From assembly GCA_036265385.1 (NCBI GenBank), contig DATAPD010000015.1, forward strand, positions 248,001 through 312,000: 64,000 nucleotides of DNA, written 5' to 3'. The translations under genes and the position numbers were made by a program. Numbering within the stretch: position 1 is the stretch's first letter; every line of letters starts with the position of its first letter. Source of the DNA: DATAPD01 sp036265385. Lineage in GTDB: Bacteria; Acidobacteriota; Terriglobia; Terriglobales; Acidobacteriaceae. Under the pieces are notes generated by a model. That model was not told the origin of the DNA. It saw only the letters and a list, made by a program, of their open reading frames with translations, and searched no databases. Below, piece by piece: positions 41,261 to 51,107 of this stretch.

Positions 41261-44200
41261 TCAGAACGTGATTCGCAATCCAAACTCCAACGCTCGCGGA
41301 GCACCGAGGCCGAAAACACCAGTACCAAAACCTGTTCGCGTATTCAGACCAACGCGAGTGCTGGTACCGTTTGCGGAACCGTAACTTCCGTCGAGCACTC
41401 CGCTCAACGTATTGTTCGCGCCGTCAAAATTGCCAAAATTAAATACGTTGAACAAAGCCGCACTCGGCTCAACCACGAAACGCTCTCGAACCTTCAACTG
41501 CCAGCTAGCGCGAAGGTCAAACGTCTTGAGCCAGGCCAGTTCAACCTGCCCCGGAGGAGGCACATTCAACGGCTGCAGCACTCCACCCAAGTCCGACAAC
41601 TGAGCTTTCGTTAGGATCCCTGCATTGATGAGCGCTTGCCCCGCGGGCGTAGGCGTCCCCGCGAGTTGCTGATTGTAGGCAGTGATAATCTTCGATAGGC
41701 CTTGTGGCGAAACAGTCCGGCCGTACGCTCCTAGTTTCGTTCCCGGCAGAAGATCGCCGAAACCATTCCCGTTGGAAACCGCAGTTCCATCCCCCGTTCC
41801 ATCGCCAGTAATGTCACTTACAAAGATACCGCCCGCCGCTCCAGTCGTCGGAAGACGCAGATCAAGGGGCAGTGGACTGTAGAAGTGAGAGATAAAGCTG
41901 ACGCGGAAAGAACGGGGAAGGTCAAGCGTGCCGCCAAATGAGATCTGGTGAGTTCGATCGAGTCCGTTGGGTCCTCTGAAATGCGTAGGACTGTTTGCGT
42001 CTTCTGGAGAGTTAATAAAATCGGAGTCCTGTGCGGTCGCTTCGTACCGAGAGAACGAATAGGACACCTGCATATCCAATCCTTGCGCTCCTCGAAACGG
42101 AGTTCCTAGATGCGTTTTCAGAGAAGTCTGGAGCGCGTTGTAGATCGAACGCCCGACCGGGAACAACATCTGGTTCGTTCCGAGAAATTTGTTCTTGCCT
42201 GGAAACGCCGCATCCGGCTGACCATTCAACCAGCACGGTAGTCCGCCGCAGAAAGAATCTGCCGAGTCGAGACCGTTGGCCGCAAAATCGGAAATGTTCG
42301 CTGGATTGAAAGTGGCGAGGTAGCACTGGATGGCTGCCTGAGAGATCGACCCTGCCGTCATCGGAACTCCGGGGACGCAACTTGGAGCGTTCTGCTCCAG
42401 CGTGGCAGTGATCGCATCCAAGGCTGCCGGCGTGTCCAGATGACTCGCATCTCCGACGTGATTCACATCCACTGCAAGCAAGTTGCGCGTCCCGACGTTG
42501 CGTACGAAATCGGCCGTCCAAACGATTCCCTTGCCGAATTCATGTTGAAAACCGAGGTTCATCTGGACCGAGCGCGCAGTTCGATAGTCAGGGGCAAACA
42601 TGTTCGTGCTTGTGCCAGAGTTGCTCGCCGAGAGAATGTTGCCGATGAACACTCCATTTACGGCAGGACCCGCCGTCAACGTCGCCGCTTGATACTGCTG
42701 TTGCAAAGCAGCGATGTCATTCGCGACGTCTCCGATACGGTCACCGCAGAAGGTCGGAGTAATCACATCGGTCTGTCCGGGAAGTGAAAAGCTAACCGGG
42801 CTTCCGTTCTCGCACGCTGTTTGAAAACCCAGGAACAGTCCCTGCGGCAGTCGTGCCGGACGATCGTACAAATTATTGTTCCAAACTGAATTTTCGTAGA
42901 AGAGTCCGGCGCCCGCCCGGATCACCGTCCGTCCTGAATGTGTGGGGTCCCATGCCAACCCAAATTGCGGCGCAAAGTTTGTATTGGGTTGACGCACCGG
43001 CTTACCCAGTCCCGCTCCCCACAGATCAAGGATATTTCCAGTGCACGGATTGTTATTAGCCGCAAGAAAATCGGCTATCCCCGGGTCCAGTTGCGAGCAC
43101 GGATTCGGCGCCAGGTCACTATCGGTGCGGCCCGTATCGCGCACCCAACGGAGTCCATAGGTGAGAGTCAGATTCTTGCGGATTTTCCACGAATCTCCCA
43201 CATAAAGTGCGAGACGATTATCTGGACCAAGCCGTCCACCCGGCTGGCCAAAAGCCGCTTTTTCCGAACTGAAACCGATACCATTTGCGAGAATTACCTG
43301 TTCGGCAGCGTAGTCGAGCGGGTTAATCGAATTTCCTCCCGACACAACATTCAAACCACTGACTGCAGGTGCTAATGCCAGGAACTCTGCAAGCCCGCCG
43401 CCCAGAAGACGGTTGTAGCCGACGCCGTAGCGAAGCACATGATTGCCCCACGTTCGGCTCCCATCGTATTTCACTTGTTTGTCCGTCTGGAACGTCGACT
43501 GCGGCGCGAGGAAATTAGGTCCGGAGCAGAACGAATTCGCCGCCGGCGTTAAACAAAACGGGTCAGACCCGATTGAGAGCTCCAGCTGCGGCGCCGGATT
43601 GATGATACTTGTTCCAATGGTCGCATCCGTGATTCCATTGCGAAATTTGGTGTAGCCCGCGCGAATGCTGTGGGTGTAAGCACCCGTGGTGAAATCAATT
43701 CCGCCTGCATGCACTGGAGTGTGATTAACGTTGGCGAACGGCTGATATGTGTTCGGGATATAGCCTGACACGTTTCGATTTTGCTCGTACGAAAACCGGT
43801 AGAACAGGCGTGCCGATCCTTTCAACTGATAATCCAGACGACCCATCAACTGCGCATCGCGGAAGGGTGAACTGTAATTACCCGCTAGACTACCGAACGG
43901 TTCGCTCGGCTGAACCGGTGCCGAGAGGTCTTGTTTGATGCGCTCTCCCGTCAGAAAGAAGAACAGTCGATCCTTAATAACCGGTCCGCCAAATCGTCCG
44001 CCAAACTGATTCCGCTGAAACGGGCTGCTGGTCGTTCCCGGAAGTTTCGCAGCCAGGCTGCTGTCGCGGAACAGATAAAAGGCATCACCGTGCCAGGTGT
44101 TCGTCCCAGACCGCGTAACGACGTTTACCGACCCTGATGAGGTCAGTTCCGTCGAGAGGTCGAGCATCGACTGCCCAATCTGGAATTCCGAAATCGCGCC

Positions 44201-44860
44201 CGCAGGGATATTCTGCGTCGTCGTCCCAACCGTCTCGTCGCTTATGTCGATCCCATCGACCTCGATCCGCGCCGTTCGTCCGTAACGTCCGCCGAACGAA
44301 ATCGAAGAGAACCCATTCTTCGTCGGATCAAACGTGCCACCGTCTTGGATCTGAACTCCGGGTTCGAGTTGCGCCAGATCAAGAAAGTTGCGGCCATTGA
44401 TTGGCAAGGTATCGATCTGCTGCGCAGACAAGACACCCTGCACTGTTGCCTGTTCCGTGTTGACCTGGAGAGCAGTCCCTTCCACTTCCACGACCTGGTC
44501 GGCTTGTCCAACTTGTAACCGGATGCTGCCCGGTGCCGTCACCCCGACTTGCACAGTCACTGGCAGTTCCGCGGTTTTGAACCCCTTCGCCTCGACACGG
44601 ACGACATAATCCCCAGGAGTGAGAGCTCCAGACGCATACACCCCGGCAGAATTCGTCGTCGTGTTGATCGCCTGTCCGGTCTGCTTGCTCGAGATAATGA
44701 CTTTCGCTCCGCTAACCACGGCCCCCGAAGGATCCACGATCGTTCCTTGCAAACTGCCGGTTGAGATCGTGGTTTGAGCCAGCACTAGTTGGGCGCTAAA
44801 AATCAAGACCAACACGCTGGCGAGGAGAGTCCACGAAAAGAATCTACGAGCGGGCAACAT
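41261..44860 (-). CDS. Oar-like TonB-dependent receptor with carboxypeptidase-regulatory N-terminal domain
   Basis: About 1199 aa. A signal peptide (SWTLLASVLVLIFSAQLVLAQ) is followed by a carboxypeptidase-regulatory-like Ig domain (about residues 34-110, GTIVDPSGAVVSGAKVIIS), then a plug domain (LPINGRNFLDLAQLEPGV, then RIEVDGIDISDE) and a very long outer-membrane beta barrel ending in ALEFGLRITF with a C-terminal Phe. This is the expanded acidobacterial Oar-like family that probably imports glycans, peptides or metal complexes with TonB energy. GGACGG precedes ATG 44860; a GTG at 44866 is possible. The next gene upstream is the VWFA protein. Confidence 0.92.
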   Translation of the reverse strand: MLPARRFFSWTLLASVLVLIFSAQLVLAQTTISTGSLQGTIVDPSGAVVSGAKVIISSKQTGQAINTTTNSAGVYASGALTPGDYVVRVEAKGFKTAELPVTVQVGVTAPGSIRLQVGQADQVVEVEGTALQVNTEQATVQGVLSAQQIDTLPINGRNFLDLAQLEPGVQIQDGGTFDPTKNGFSSISFGGRYGRTARIEVDGIDISDETVGTTTQNIPAGAISEFQIGQSMLDLSTELTSSGSVNVVTRSGTNTWHGDAFYLFRDSSLAAKLPGTTSSPFQRNQFGGRFGGPVIKDRLFFFLTGERIKQDLSAPVQPSEPFGSLAGNYSSPFRDAQLMGRLDYQLKGSARLFYRFSYEQNRNVSGYIPNTYQPFANVNHTPVHAGGIDFTTGAYTHSIRAGYTKFRNGITDATIGTSIINPAPQLELSIGSDPFCLTPAANSFCSGPNFLAPQSTFQTDKQVKYDGSRTWGNHVLRYGVGYNRLLGGGLAEFLALAPAVSGLNVVSGGNSINPLDYAAEQVILANGIGFSSEKAAFGQPGGRLGPDNRLALYVGDSWKIRKNLTLTYGLRWVRDTGRTDSDLAPNPCSQLDPGIADFLAANNNPCTGNILDLWGAGLGKPVRQPNTNFAPQFGLAWDPTHSGRTVIRAGAGLFYENSVWNNNLYDRPARLPQGLFLGFQTACENGSPVSFSLPGQTDVITPTFCGDRIGDVANDIAALQQQYQAATLTAGPAVNGVFIGNILSASNSGTSTNMFAPDYRTARSVQMNLGFQHEFGKGIVWTADFVRNVGTRNLLAVDVNHVGDASHLDTPAALDAITATLEQNAPSCVPGVPMTAGSISQAAIQCYLATFNPANISDFAANGLDSADSFCGGLPCWLNGQPDAAFPGKNKFLGTNQMLFPVGRSIYNALQTSLKTHLGTPFRGAQGLDMQVSYSFSRYEATAQDSDFINSPEDANSPTHFRGPNGLDRTHQISFGGTLDLPRSFRVSFISHFYSPLPLDLRLPTTGAAGGIFVSDITGDGTGDGTAVSNGNGFGDLLPGTKLGAYGRTVSPQGLSKIITAYNQQLAGTPTPAGQALINAGILTKAQLSDLGGVLQPLNVPPPGQVELAWLKTFDLRASWQLKVRERFVVEPSAALFNVFNFGNFDGANNTLSGVLDGSYGSANGTSTRVGLNTRTGFGTGVFGLGAPRALEFGLRITF

Positions 44861-45018
44861 GGTCACCGTCCTGATTTAGAAATCGGGTGCGAATGCATCC
44901 AGACATCAAAACTACTTCGAGACGGGTACAGGTTCCCGGCTCCAACACTTGTTTAAGTTTTACGGCCTAGGTCTAAGAAGCTAGCACAAACAACGTACGG
45001 ACTCGAAATCTGCGGCGC

Positions 45019-45969
45019 TCAAAAGCTCTGCTTGGCTGTGAAGTATCCGGCGCGATGACGCGCACGAAGATTCCTTACCGAGTCAGAATTCGCAAGCTCA
45101 ATATCGATACGACGGAAACTGCTGTCCGCCAAACGTTGCGAGGGATAGTAGGCAAGCAGGTATTGTGTACGCAGCTCTTCGCTGATTTGCCGAAATGCCT
45201 CATCGAGCTGCGGCATCGATGTCGCGTAGTAATAACGACCACCGGTATCTTCCGAAATCTGAATCAGCGCGTGCTCCCCTCCCGTGTCGCGACCTGCACT
45301 CGCTTCGATGGGCACAATGATTACGCTGTAAACGATGGCTTCGGCTTCCTGCGCTGCAGCGAGTGCTTCCTTGTAATCGACCCGACTGGCTGTATCCCCA
45401 CCATCTGTGATCGCAACAATCACCTTGCGTCCTTTTCGCGTCAACAAGCTTTGCGAACCAAGGTAAACGGCATCGTATAGGGCGGTGGCAGCTCCCGAAT
45501 GAATCCTGTCCAGTCCTCGATCGATTTGTTTCAAGTCCGAACTGAACGGCACTAACTCGTTTACGACTTCACTGAACTGGTAAAGCGACAACGAGTCGAT
45601 GGGCCTTAAAATCGCTCGCACGAATCGGCGGGCCGATGACACTTCGAGCGGCAGATCTTTTTTCGTACTCAGGCTGGTATCGACCGCCATCACGATAGAC
45701 AACGGCAACGCCGAATCCCGTTCGAAAACAGAGATCTTCTGCTCTTTGCCGTCCTCGAGCAGCCGAAAATCTTCCTTGCGCAATCCCCCAACTGGCGCGC
45801 CGTGCTGGTCCGTTACACTTACGAAAACATTGACCAGCTTGACATCAACCTTCAGGGTGGTCGCAGGATCTCGATCCGAAGAATCCTTTGAGGGCTGCTC
45901 TTCCTGTTGAGCGCAGACGGGGATCCACAGGGCCAGAAGCAGGATTGGAAGGAGTTTGGCGCTCTTCAT
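45019..45969 (-). CDS. Secreted VWFA-domain protein, acidobacterial type
   Basis: A 316-aa protein with signal peptide (LLPILLLALWIPVCAQ), a short Ig-like strand region (VNVFVSVTDQHGAPVGGLRKEDF), then a von Willebrand A domain. The MIDAS is complete: DTSLS, Thr in SGAATALYD and TDGGDTAS. It fits the TIGR03436 acidobacterial VWFA-related group. Metal-dependent protein or ligand binding at the cell surface is inferred. A GTG at 45987 overlapping the previous stop as GTGA is an alternative start, but the ATG at 45969 starts the signal peptide. Confidence 0.88.
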   Translation of the reverse strand: MKSAKLLPILLLALWIPVCAQQEEQPSKDSSDRDPATTLKVDVKLVNVFVSVTDQHGAPVGGLRKEDFRLLEDGKEQKISVFERDSALPLSIVMAVDTSLSTKKDLPLEVSSARRFVRAILRPIDSLSLYQFSEVVNELVPFSSDLKQIDRGLDRIHSGAATALYDAVYLGSQSLLTRKGRKVIVAITDGGDTASRVDYKEALAAAQEAEAIVYSVIIVPIEASAGRDTGGEHALIQISEDTGGRYYYATSMPQLDEAFRQISEELRTQYLLAYYPSQRLADSSFRRIDIELANSDSVRNLRARHRAGYFTAKQSF

Positions 45970-45983
45970 GGTCGGGGGGTCGG

Positions 45984-46700
45984 TCACTTAGATGCGTCCG
46001 GCAACACGCCAGTCCCCTCACGAGCAACAATTTCTGCCGGAAAGGGTTCCCCATCAGCCCAGACGGCACCATCCTCAAAATATTCCTTTTTCCATATCGG
46101 CACAGTCTTCTTCAACGTGTCGATGATCCAGCGACATGCATCAAAAGCGGCTCCTCGATGCGCAGAGGCTACAACGATCAGCACGCTTATTTCACCGATC
46201 TCAAGACGTCCCAACCGATGCACAATCGCAGCGTCGCGGATCGAATATTTCTCGACCGCTTCCTCCGCGAGGCCTTCCATCTGTTTCAATGCCATATCCT
46301 CATACGCTTCATAATCCAGGTACAAGGTTCGGCGTCCGCGCGTGTTATTCCGAACCACTCCTTCGAAAACAACCGCCGCGCCATCCTGTGGCGCCTTCAA
46401 TCTCGCAAGAACTCCTTGTGTCTGGATCACCTCACGTACGATTGTTGCTCGAGGCATTCCTCCGCTGACCGGAGGTAGAAACGCCACTTCGTCATTTGCT
46501 GATAATGCAATGTCGCCCGAAACATACCGTTGATTGACCGAGAGCGCCAGCGAAGGAAGGAGTGCCTTGATTTCAGGAACAAGTGTTTCGTAATGCTGTA
46601 AGACATCGGCAAGGCGCGCGCCTTCTGCGAGTTCGAGCGCATCATGAGAACTACCCACAATGTCTCGCAACATCCCAAAAAAAAGCACTCGGATCAGCAT
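45984..46700 (-). CDS. Fused molybdopterin synthase, MoaD-MoaE
   Basis: A 238-aa fusion. Residues 1-81 are MoaD (ubiquitin-like; ends NDEVAFLPPVSGG with Gly80-Gly81, exactly where free MoaD ends). From residue 82 on it is MoaE (AAVVFEGVVRNNTRG, IVHRLGRLEIGE, VVASAHRGAAFDA, PIWKKEYFEDG with catalytic Lys). Molybdopterin synthase adds the dithiolene sulfurs to cPMP; MoaD needs a free C-terminal Gly thiocarboxylate, which the fusion blocks unless it is cleaved, as reported for mycobacterial MoaX. ATG 46700 begins MoaD. No other moa genes are nearby. Confidence 0.92.
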   Translation of the reverse strand: MLIRVLFFGMLRDIVGSSHDALELAEGARLADVLQHYETLVPEIKALLPSLALSVNQRYVSGDIALSANDEVAFLPPVSGGMPRATIVREVIQTQGVLARLKAPQDGAAVVFEGVVRNNTRGRRTLYLDYEAYEDMALKQMEGLAEEAVEKYSIRDAAIVHRLGRLEIGEISVLIVVASAHRGAAFDACRWIIDTLKKTVPIWKKEYFEDGAVWADGEPFPAEIVAREGTGVLPDASK

Positions 46701-46759
46701 GGATTCTTTGCTCAATAGAGTACAGGATATTGCCGGTCGGGCGGGAAAGGCACCCACAC

Positions 46760-47476
46760 TCACTTCTTCTCTAATTTAATATCGAGTTTCTGATCGCTGT
46801 CGAGGGCGACTTGAACGTCTTGGACGTAAGGCCGGTATCCATTCTTCGAGACACGTATCGAGTGCTTCCCTGGTGACAACCGCACCTTAGCAGGGCTGTA
46901 GCCCATGTCTTTTCCGTCGACGAAAACGTCGGCAAGATAAGGAACCGTCGAAATATTGATAGTTCCTCCCGGAGGAGGCGGTGGAGGTGGCAGAACAGCT
47001 TCGTGTTCCTTGGCCGCTTCCTTAGCGCCGAAACCGATCGTTGTGTCCTCAGGCATTTGGCGAGCCCCACGGTTCAGGATCTTGATTTCTTCCACTGTAA
47101 GGGGCGGCATCGCCGCGGTCGGCTTCGACTTCGAAACGGTCAGCTTGATCTCGTCGGAAGTGGCTCCCTTGAGCCACATGGTCTTGTCCTCAATACGAAC
47201 CCAGACCGGAGTTGTTTCCGTCCATGCCGAAGGAGGAGCATCCTGCACCTTATCTTGCTCGTAAAATCCTGTAACTAGTTTGTCGTTCACGTGGACGGCT
47301 ACGGTATACGTGGTGACATCTTCCGTGACGGGAGTGTTCACTACGTAGTAGAGCGTCTTGCTGGCGACATCTTTTCTGACGGATTGAATGCGACCAACTT
47401 GCCAGTCAGCGGCATATAAAGCAAGCGCGGTCGCGCCCAAGATCACAAAGGCGGCCGAGCGAAGCAGGCGGAGCAT
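46760..47476 (-). CDS. PEGA-domain secreted protein
   Basis: A 238-aa protein with signal peptide or anchor (SAAFVILGATALALYAADW), an unassigned beta-rich region (about residues 25-140), a run of eight prolines with Gly-Gly (VLPPPPPPPPGG region) as linker, and a C-terminal PEGA domain (about 170-235) with PYLADVFVDGKDMGYSPAKV and GKHSIRVSKNGYRPYVQ. PEGA domains occur in surface and cell-wall-associated proteins. It lies upstream of the MoaD-MoaE gene with a 59-nt gap. Confidence 0.82.
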   Translation of the reverse strand: MLRLLRSAAFVILGATALALYAADWQVGRIQSVRKDVASKTLYYVVNTPVTEDVTTYTVAVHVNDKLVTGFYEQDKVQDAPPSAWTETTPVWVRIEDKTMWLKGATSDEIKLTVSKSKPTAAMPPLTVEEIKILNRGARQMPEDTTIGFGAKEAAKEHEAVLPPPPPPPGGTINISTVPYLADVFVDGKDMGYSPAKVRLSPGKHSIRVSKNGYRPYVQDVQVALDSDQKLDIKLEKK

Positions 47477-47525
47477 ACGCTGCGCAAGTGTAGCAGCCCA
47501 ATCGCGTAGAGTATGTGATTCTAGG

Positions 47526-47864
47526 TCAGAAGCGCTCTTTAAGTATCGGCCTCTGCTCCTGATTCACAACGATTTGAGGAAAAAGAACTTTCTGTCGCTC
47601 AGAGGGCGGTGCTTCCTCGAAAAACGAATCCTTCGTGTCGGAATCACGCTCAGACGCGTCCAGTCTGGCGTCCAGCCAGATCAGGCTTCCAAAGAGGAAG
47701 GCTGTTGTTCCAAGAACCAGAAGTGCTTTACGCACGCGGTCATATCCAGTCTCGCCCCAAAATCTCGTTTTTTGGTCTCCCCAATCCCGCTCATTGCTAC
47801 CATAGATGCTAGCGTTTGCGCGTTGGTTTCTGCCGAACCAGGAAACTTGGATCCCTAAAGCCAT
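47526..47864 (-). CDS. Small single-pass membrane protein (uncertain start)
   Basis: A 112-aa protein with one membrane helix (ALLVLGTTAFLFGSLIWL, about residues 47-65), a polar N-terminal half and a C-terminal tail with SFFEEAPPSERQKVLFPQIV. ATG 47864 has AAGGAG only 1-2 nt upstream, which is too close, so the start is doubtful; the frame is open well upstream. It is divergent from the acyl-CoA dehydrogenase and 49 nt before the PEGA gene. No family recognised. Confidence 0.5.
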   Translation of the reverse strand: MALGIQVSWFGRNQRANASIYGSNERDWGDQKTRFWGETGYDRVRKALLVLGTTAFLFGSLIWLDARLDASERDSDTKDSFFEEAPPSERQKVLFPQIVVNQEQRPILKERF

Positions 47865-47968
47865 GCTCCTTCGAGCAAAGACCACGTAAGATCGCATGGA
47901 AAAAACTGGGAAAAGTGAAATAATTTGAAGGTATCTTCTAGCTCGTCCTTCTTCAAGGGTGTTTGACC

Positions 47969-49765
47969 ATGGCCACCAGCGTACTTCCCAAAAATAAGAT
48001 CTCGGGCGGCTCGTTCTTGCTCGAAGAACGACAGCCAAATGAAGTATTCACACCGGAAGACTTTTCCGAACAACACAACCTGATTGCTCAGACTGCGGAA
48101 GAGTTCGCAGTGAACGAGATCCTTCCTAATGTAGAAAAAATCGAGCATAAGGATTTCTCGATCACCCGTGACTTGCTCAAGAAGGCCGGCGAGCTCGGTT
48201 TAAGTTCAGCGGAAATCCCCGAGGCTTACGGCGGCCTCGAAATGGATAAAGTCACCGCAGCGGTCATCGCCGACCGCATCGCCAAGTATGCGGGCTTCGC
48301 TACGACATGGGGCGGACACACTGGCATCGGTACATTACCGATCGTCTATTTCGGTACTGAAGAGCAGAAGAAGAAATATCTCCCGCGTCTGGCGGCTGGA
48401 GAAATCGTCGGCGCCTACGCTCTTTCGGAGGCTTCTTCGGGCTCCGACGCACTGAACTGCCGCGCTCGCGCTGCGCTCTCAGCAGACGGCAAGCATTACA
48501 TCCTGAACGGCGAAAAGATGTGGATCACGAACGCAGGATTCGCCGATCTGTTCACCGTGTTCGCCAAAGTCGACGGCGAGAAGTTCACCGCATTCCTGGT
48601 TGAAAAGGAATTCCCCGGCTTCTCGATCGGCGCCGAGGAGCACAAGATGGGCATCCGAGGCTCATCGACATGCCCCATCATCCTTAATGACTGCAAAGTT
48701 CCCGTTGAGAATCTGTTGGGTGAGATTGGTAAAGGCCACATCATCGCTTTCAACATTCTCAATATCGGACGCTTCAAGTTGGGAGCGATGTGTGTTGGCG
48801 GCGGTCGCGTTTCGCTCGCAAATGCCGTTGCGTATGCGAAGCAGCGGAAAGCGTTCGACAAAGTCATCGCCGACTTCGGCTTGGTGCGGGAAAAGATCGC
48901 CAACATGGCCACGCTGATTTATGTCGGCGAATCGCTCGTCTATCGGACCGTCGGCATGATGGATGCCCTGCTCTCAGAAATTGACCATACGAATCCCGAT
49001 GCCGCGAAAGAAACGCGCAAAGCCATCGAAGAATACGCCGTCGAATGTTCGATCCTGAAAGTCTGGGGATCGGAGATGATTGATTACATCGTCGATGAAA
49101 CTGTCCAGATCTATGGCGGCTACGGCTTCGTCGAAGAATATCCCGCCGAACGCGCCTATCGCGACGCCCGCATCAATCGCATTTTCGAAGGTACGAACGA
49201 AATCAATCGCCTGATTATCACTGGCTTTCTTTTGAAACGTGCCATGTCGGGACAACTGGCTCTCATGCCCGCCATCAAGAAGTTGATGGATGAGGTCCTG
49301 TCAGGGCCGAGTATGGCCGAAGATATCGAAGGTCCTTTGGCCGATGAGCGCAAGCTCGTTATCAACGCCAAGAAACTTGGATTGTTTGCCGCCGGCGCTG
49401 CCACGCAGAAATACATGCAGAAAATCCAGGACGAGCAGGAAGTCATGGGAGCGATCGCCGACATGACGATTGAGATCTATGCGATGGAAACCGCAGTTCT
49501 CCGAACCCAAAAAATCATCGCTGCTAAAGGAGAGTCGGGTGCGGCTCTGCCGATTGCAATGACGCGGGTTTACCTGAATCAGGCGTTCGAAAAAGTCGAA
49601 GCCGGCGCGAAGAAAACCATCGCCGCTGTGGCCGACGGAGACATGCTGCGCACCCAACTCGCGATTCTACGGCGACTGAGTAAACACGAACCTTTCAACA
49701 CAATCGCCCTTCGACAGCAGATCGCGCAGAAAACGGTCGAAATGGGAAAGTACACACTGGGTTGA
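47969..49765 (+). CDS. Acyl-CoA dehydrogenase, VLCAD-like
   Basis: A 598-aa FAD enzyme catalysing the first step of fatty acid beta-oxidation. The canonical dehydrogenase fold occupies residues about 30-410: YALSEASSGSDAL, KMWITNAGFADLF, MGIRGSSTCPIIL, QRKAFDKVIADFG and QIYGGYGFVEEYPAERAYRDARI (region of the catalytic Glu). An extra C-terminal helical domain of about 180 residues, as in VLCAD and related long-chain enzymes, follows. AAGGGTG lies 9 nt before the ATG at 47969. The electron acceptor (ETF) genes are not in the window. Confidence 0.92.
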   Translation: MATSVLPKNKISGGSFLLEERQPNEVFTPEDFSEQHNLIAQTAEEFAVNEILPNVEKIEHKDFSITRDLLKKAGELGLSSAEIPEAYGGLEMDKVTAAVIADRIAKYAGFATTWGGHTGIGTLPIVYFGTEEQKKKYLPRLAAGEIVGAYALSEASSGSDALNCRARAALSADGKHYILNGEKMWITNAGFADLFTVFAKVDGEKFTAFLVEKEFPGFSIGAEEHKMGIRGSSTCPIILNDCKVPVENLLGEIGKGHIIAFNILNIGRFKLGAMCVGGGRVSLANAVAYAKQRKAFDKVIADFGLVREKIANMATLIYVGESLVYRTVGMMDALLSEIDHTNPDAAKETRKAIEEYAVECSILKVWGSEMIDYIVDETVQIYGGYGFVEEYPAERAYRDARINRIFEGTNEINRLIITGFLLKRAMSGQLALMPAIKKLMDEVLSGPSMAEDIEGPLADERKLVINAKKLGLFAAGAATQKYMQKIQDEQEVMGAIADMTIEIYAMETAVLRTQKIIAAKGESGAALPIAMTRVYLNQAFEKVEAGAKKTIAAVADGDMLRTQLAILRRLSKHEPFNTIALRQQIAQKTVEMGKYTLG

Positions 49766-49818
49766 GAAAGTCGAGCGAGTTTTGGATTCAACTTGAAACG
49801 CATGGTTCCAATCTGAAT

Positions 49819-49841
49819 GTCATCCTGAGCGTAGCGAAGAA
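49819..49841. repeat. Short interspersed repeat beginning GTCATCCTGAGCG
   Basis: GTCATCCTGAGCG followed by TAGCGAAGAA lies between the acyl-CoA dehydrogenase and GH27 genes. Strings of this type are widespread between genes in many bacterial genomes. Only one copy is seen here. Confidence 0.45.
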
Positions 49842-49893
49842 GCCAGCTTTTCCATAAGTAACGGGCCACTCCGCCTATGTTCTAATGCACGCC

Positions 49894-51075
49894 ATGCGAA
49901 CTCTCCTGATCTTTGCTCTTCTCGTTCTCCCCGCCTTCGCTCAGCCCTCTCCCTCCGCGCACCTCGCGCTCACTCCTCCCATGGGCTGGAACTCATGGAA
50001 CAAGTTCGCATGCAATGTCAGCGACGAACTAGTGCGAGGTATGGCCGACGCGGTTGTTCAGTCGGGCATGAAAGATGCCGGATATCGGTACGTCGTGATC
50101 GATGACTGTTGGCAGGTCCGCCGCGACGAAAACGGCAATATCGTTGCCGACTCACAACGCTTTCCGAACGGCATCAAGGCTCTCGCCGATTACATCCACA
50201 CTCTCGGACTTAAGTTTGGCATCTATTCCGATGCCGGATCGAAAACCTGTGAGGGTCGACCGGGAAGCCTGGGCCACGAATATCAGGACGCTCTCCAGTA
50301 CGCATCTTGGGAGGTTGACTATCTCAAGTACGACTGGTGTAACGCGAGCACTCAAGACGCAAGAGCCTCGTACGCACTGATGCGCGATGCACTCGATGCC
50401 ACCGGCCGTCCTATCGTTCTCAGTATCTGTGAGTGGGGTAAACACCAGCCTTGGCTCTGGGGACGTGAAGTTGGCGGAAATTTGTGGCGTGCCACCGGCG
50501 ACATCCAGGATCGATGGGGAGAGAAAAAGGAGTGGAAACCAGGCGACTGTTGCAGCTACGGAGTGACCGCCATTATCGATGAGTTAGCCGATCTCTACTC
50601 GTACGCGGGCCCCGGACACTGGAACGATCCGGACATGCTTGAAGTCGGAAATGGTGGAATGACTGACACGGAGTATCGTTCTCACTTCAGTTTCTGGGCA
50701 TTGCTTGCTGCCCCACTCATAGCAGGCAACGATCTGCGAAATATGCGTCCGGAAATTCACGACATTCTCACAAACAAGGAAGTCATTGCGATCAATCAGG
50801 ACCCGCTCGGGCGACAAGGACAACGTGTCCGAAAGGATTCGGATCGAGAAGTATGGTCAAAACAACTCGTGGACGGCAGCCGCGCTGTCATTCTCTTCAA
50901 CCGCGGCGAAGCTGAGCAGAACATCGTGGCCACTTGGGAAGACATCGGCTATCCAGGCAAGGTTGTCGCGTCGGTTCGCGATTTGTGGCAGCACAAGGAT
51001 TTGGGAAAACAATCAGGTAAGTTCGGTGCGGCCGTCCCACCACATGGCGTCGTGATGTTGACGGTGCAGCCTTGA
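49894..51075 (+). CDS. Secreted GH27 alpha-galactosidase
   Basis: A 393-aa glycoside hydrolase family 27 enzyme that removes terminal alpha-galactose from plant galactomannans or raffinose-type sugars. It has a signal peptide (LLIFALLVLPAFAQ), then TPPMGWNSWNKFACNV, VVIDDCWQ, the catalytic nucleophile Asp in YLKYDWCN, the acid/base region RATGDIQDRW and PGHWNDPDMLEVG. The C-terminal beta domain is complete. I take ATG 49894, which follows TCTAAT by 7 nt; an ATG at 49885 is also in frame. The gene stands alone. Confidence 0.92.
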   Translation: MRTLLIFALLVLPAFAQPSPSAHLALTPPMGWNSWNKFACNVSDELVRGMADAVVQSGMKDAGYRYVVIDDCWQVRRDENGNIVADSQRFPNGIKALADYIHTLGLKFGIYSDAGSKTCEGRPGSLGHEYQDALQYASWEVDYLKYDWCNASTQDARASYALMRDALDATGRPIVLSICEWGKHQPWLWGREVGGNLWRATGDIQDRWGEKKEWKPGDCCSYGVTAIIDELADLYSYAGPGHWNDPDMLEVGNGGMTDTEYRSHFSFWALLAAPLIAGNDLRNMRPEIHDILTNKEVIAINQDPLGRQGQRVRKDSDREVWSKQLVDGSRAVILFNRGEAEQNIVATWEDIGYPGKVVASVRDLWQHKDLGKQSGKFGAAVPPHGVVMLTVQP

Positions 51076-51107
51076 TCCGTCTTCGCTTGCTATAGTTGTA
51101 GATTGCT

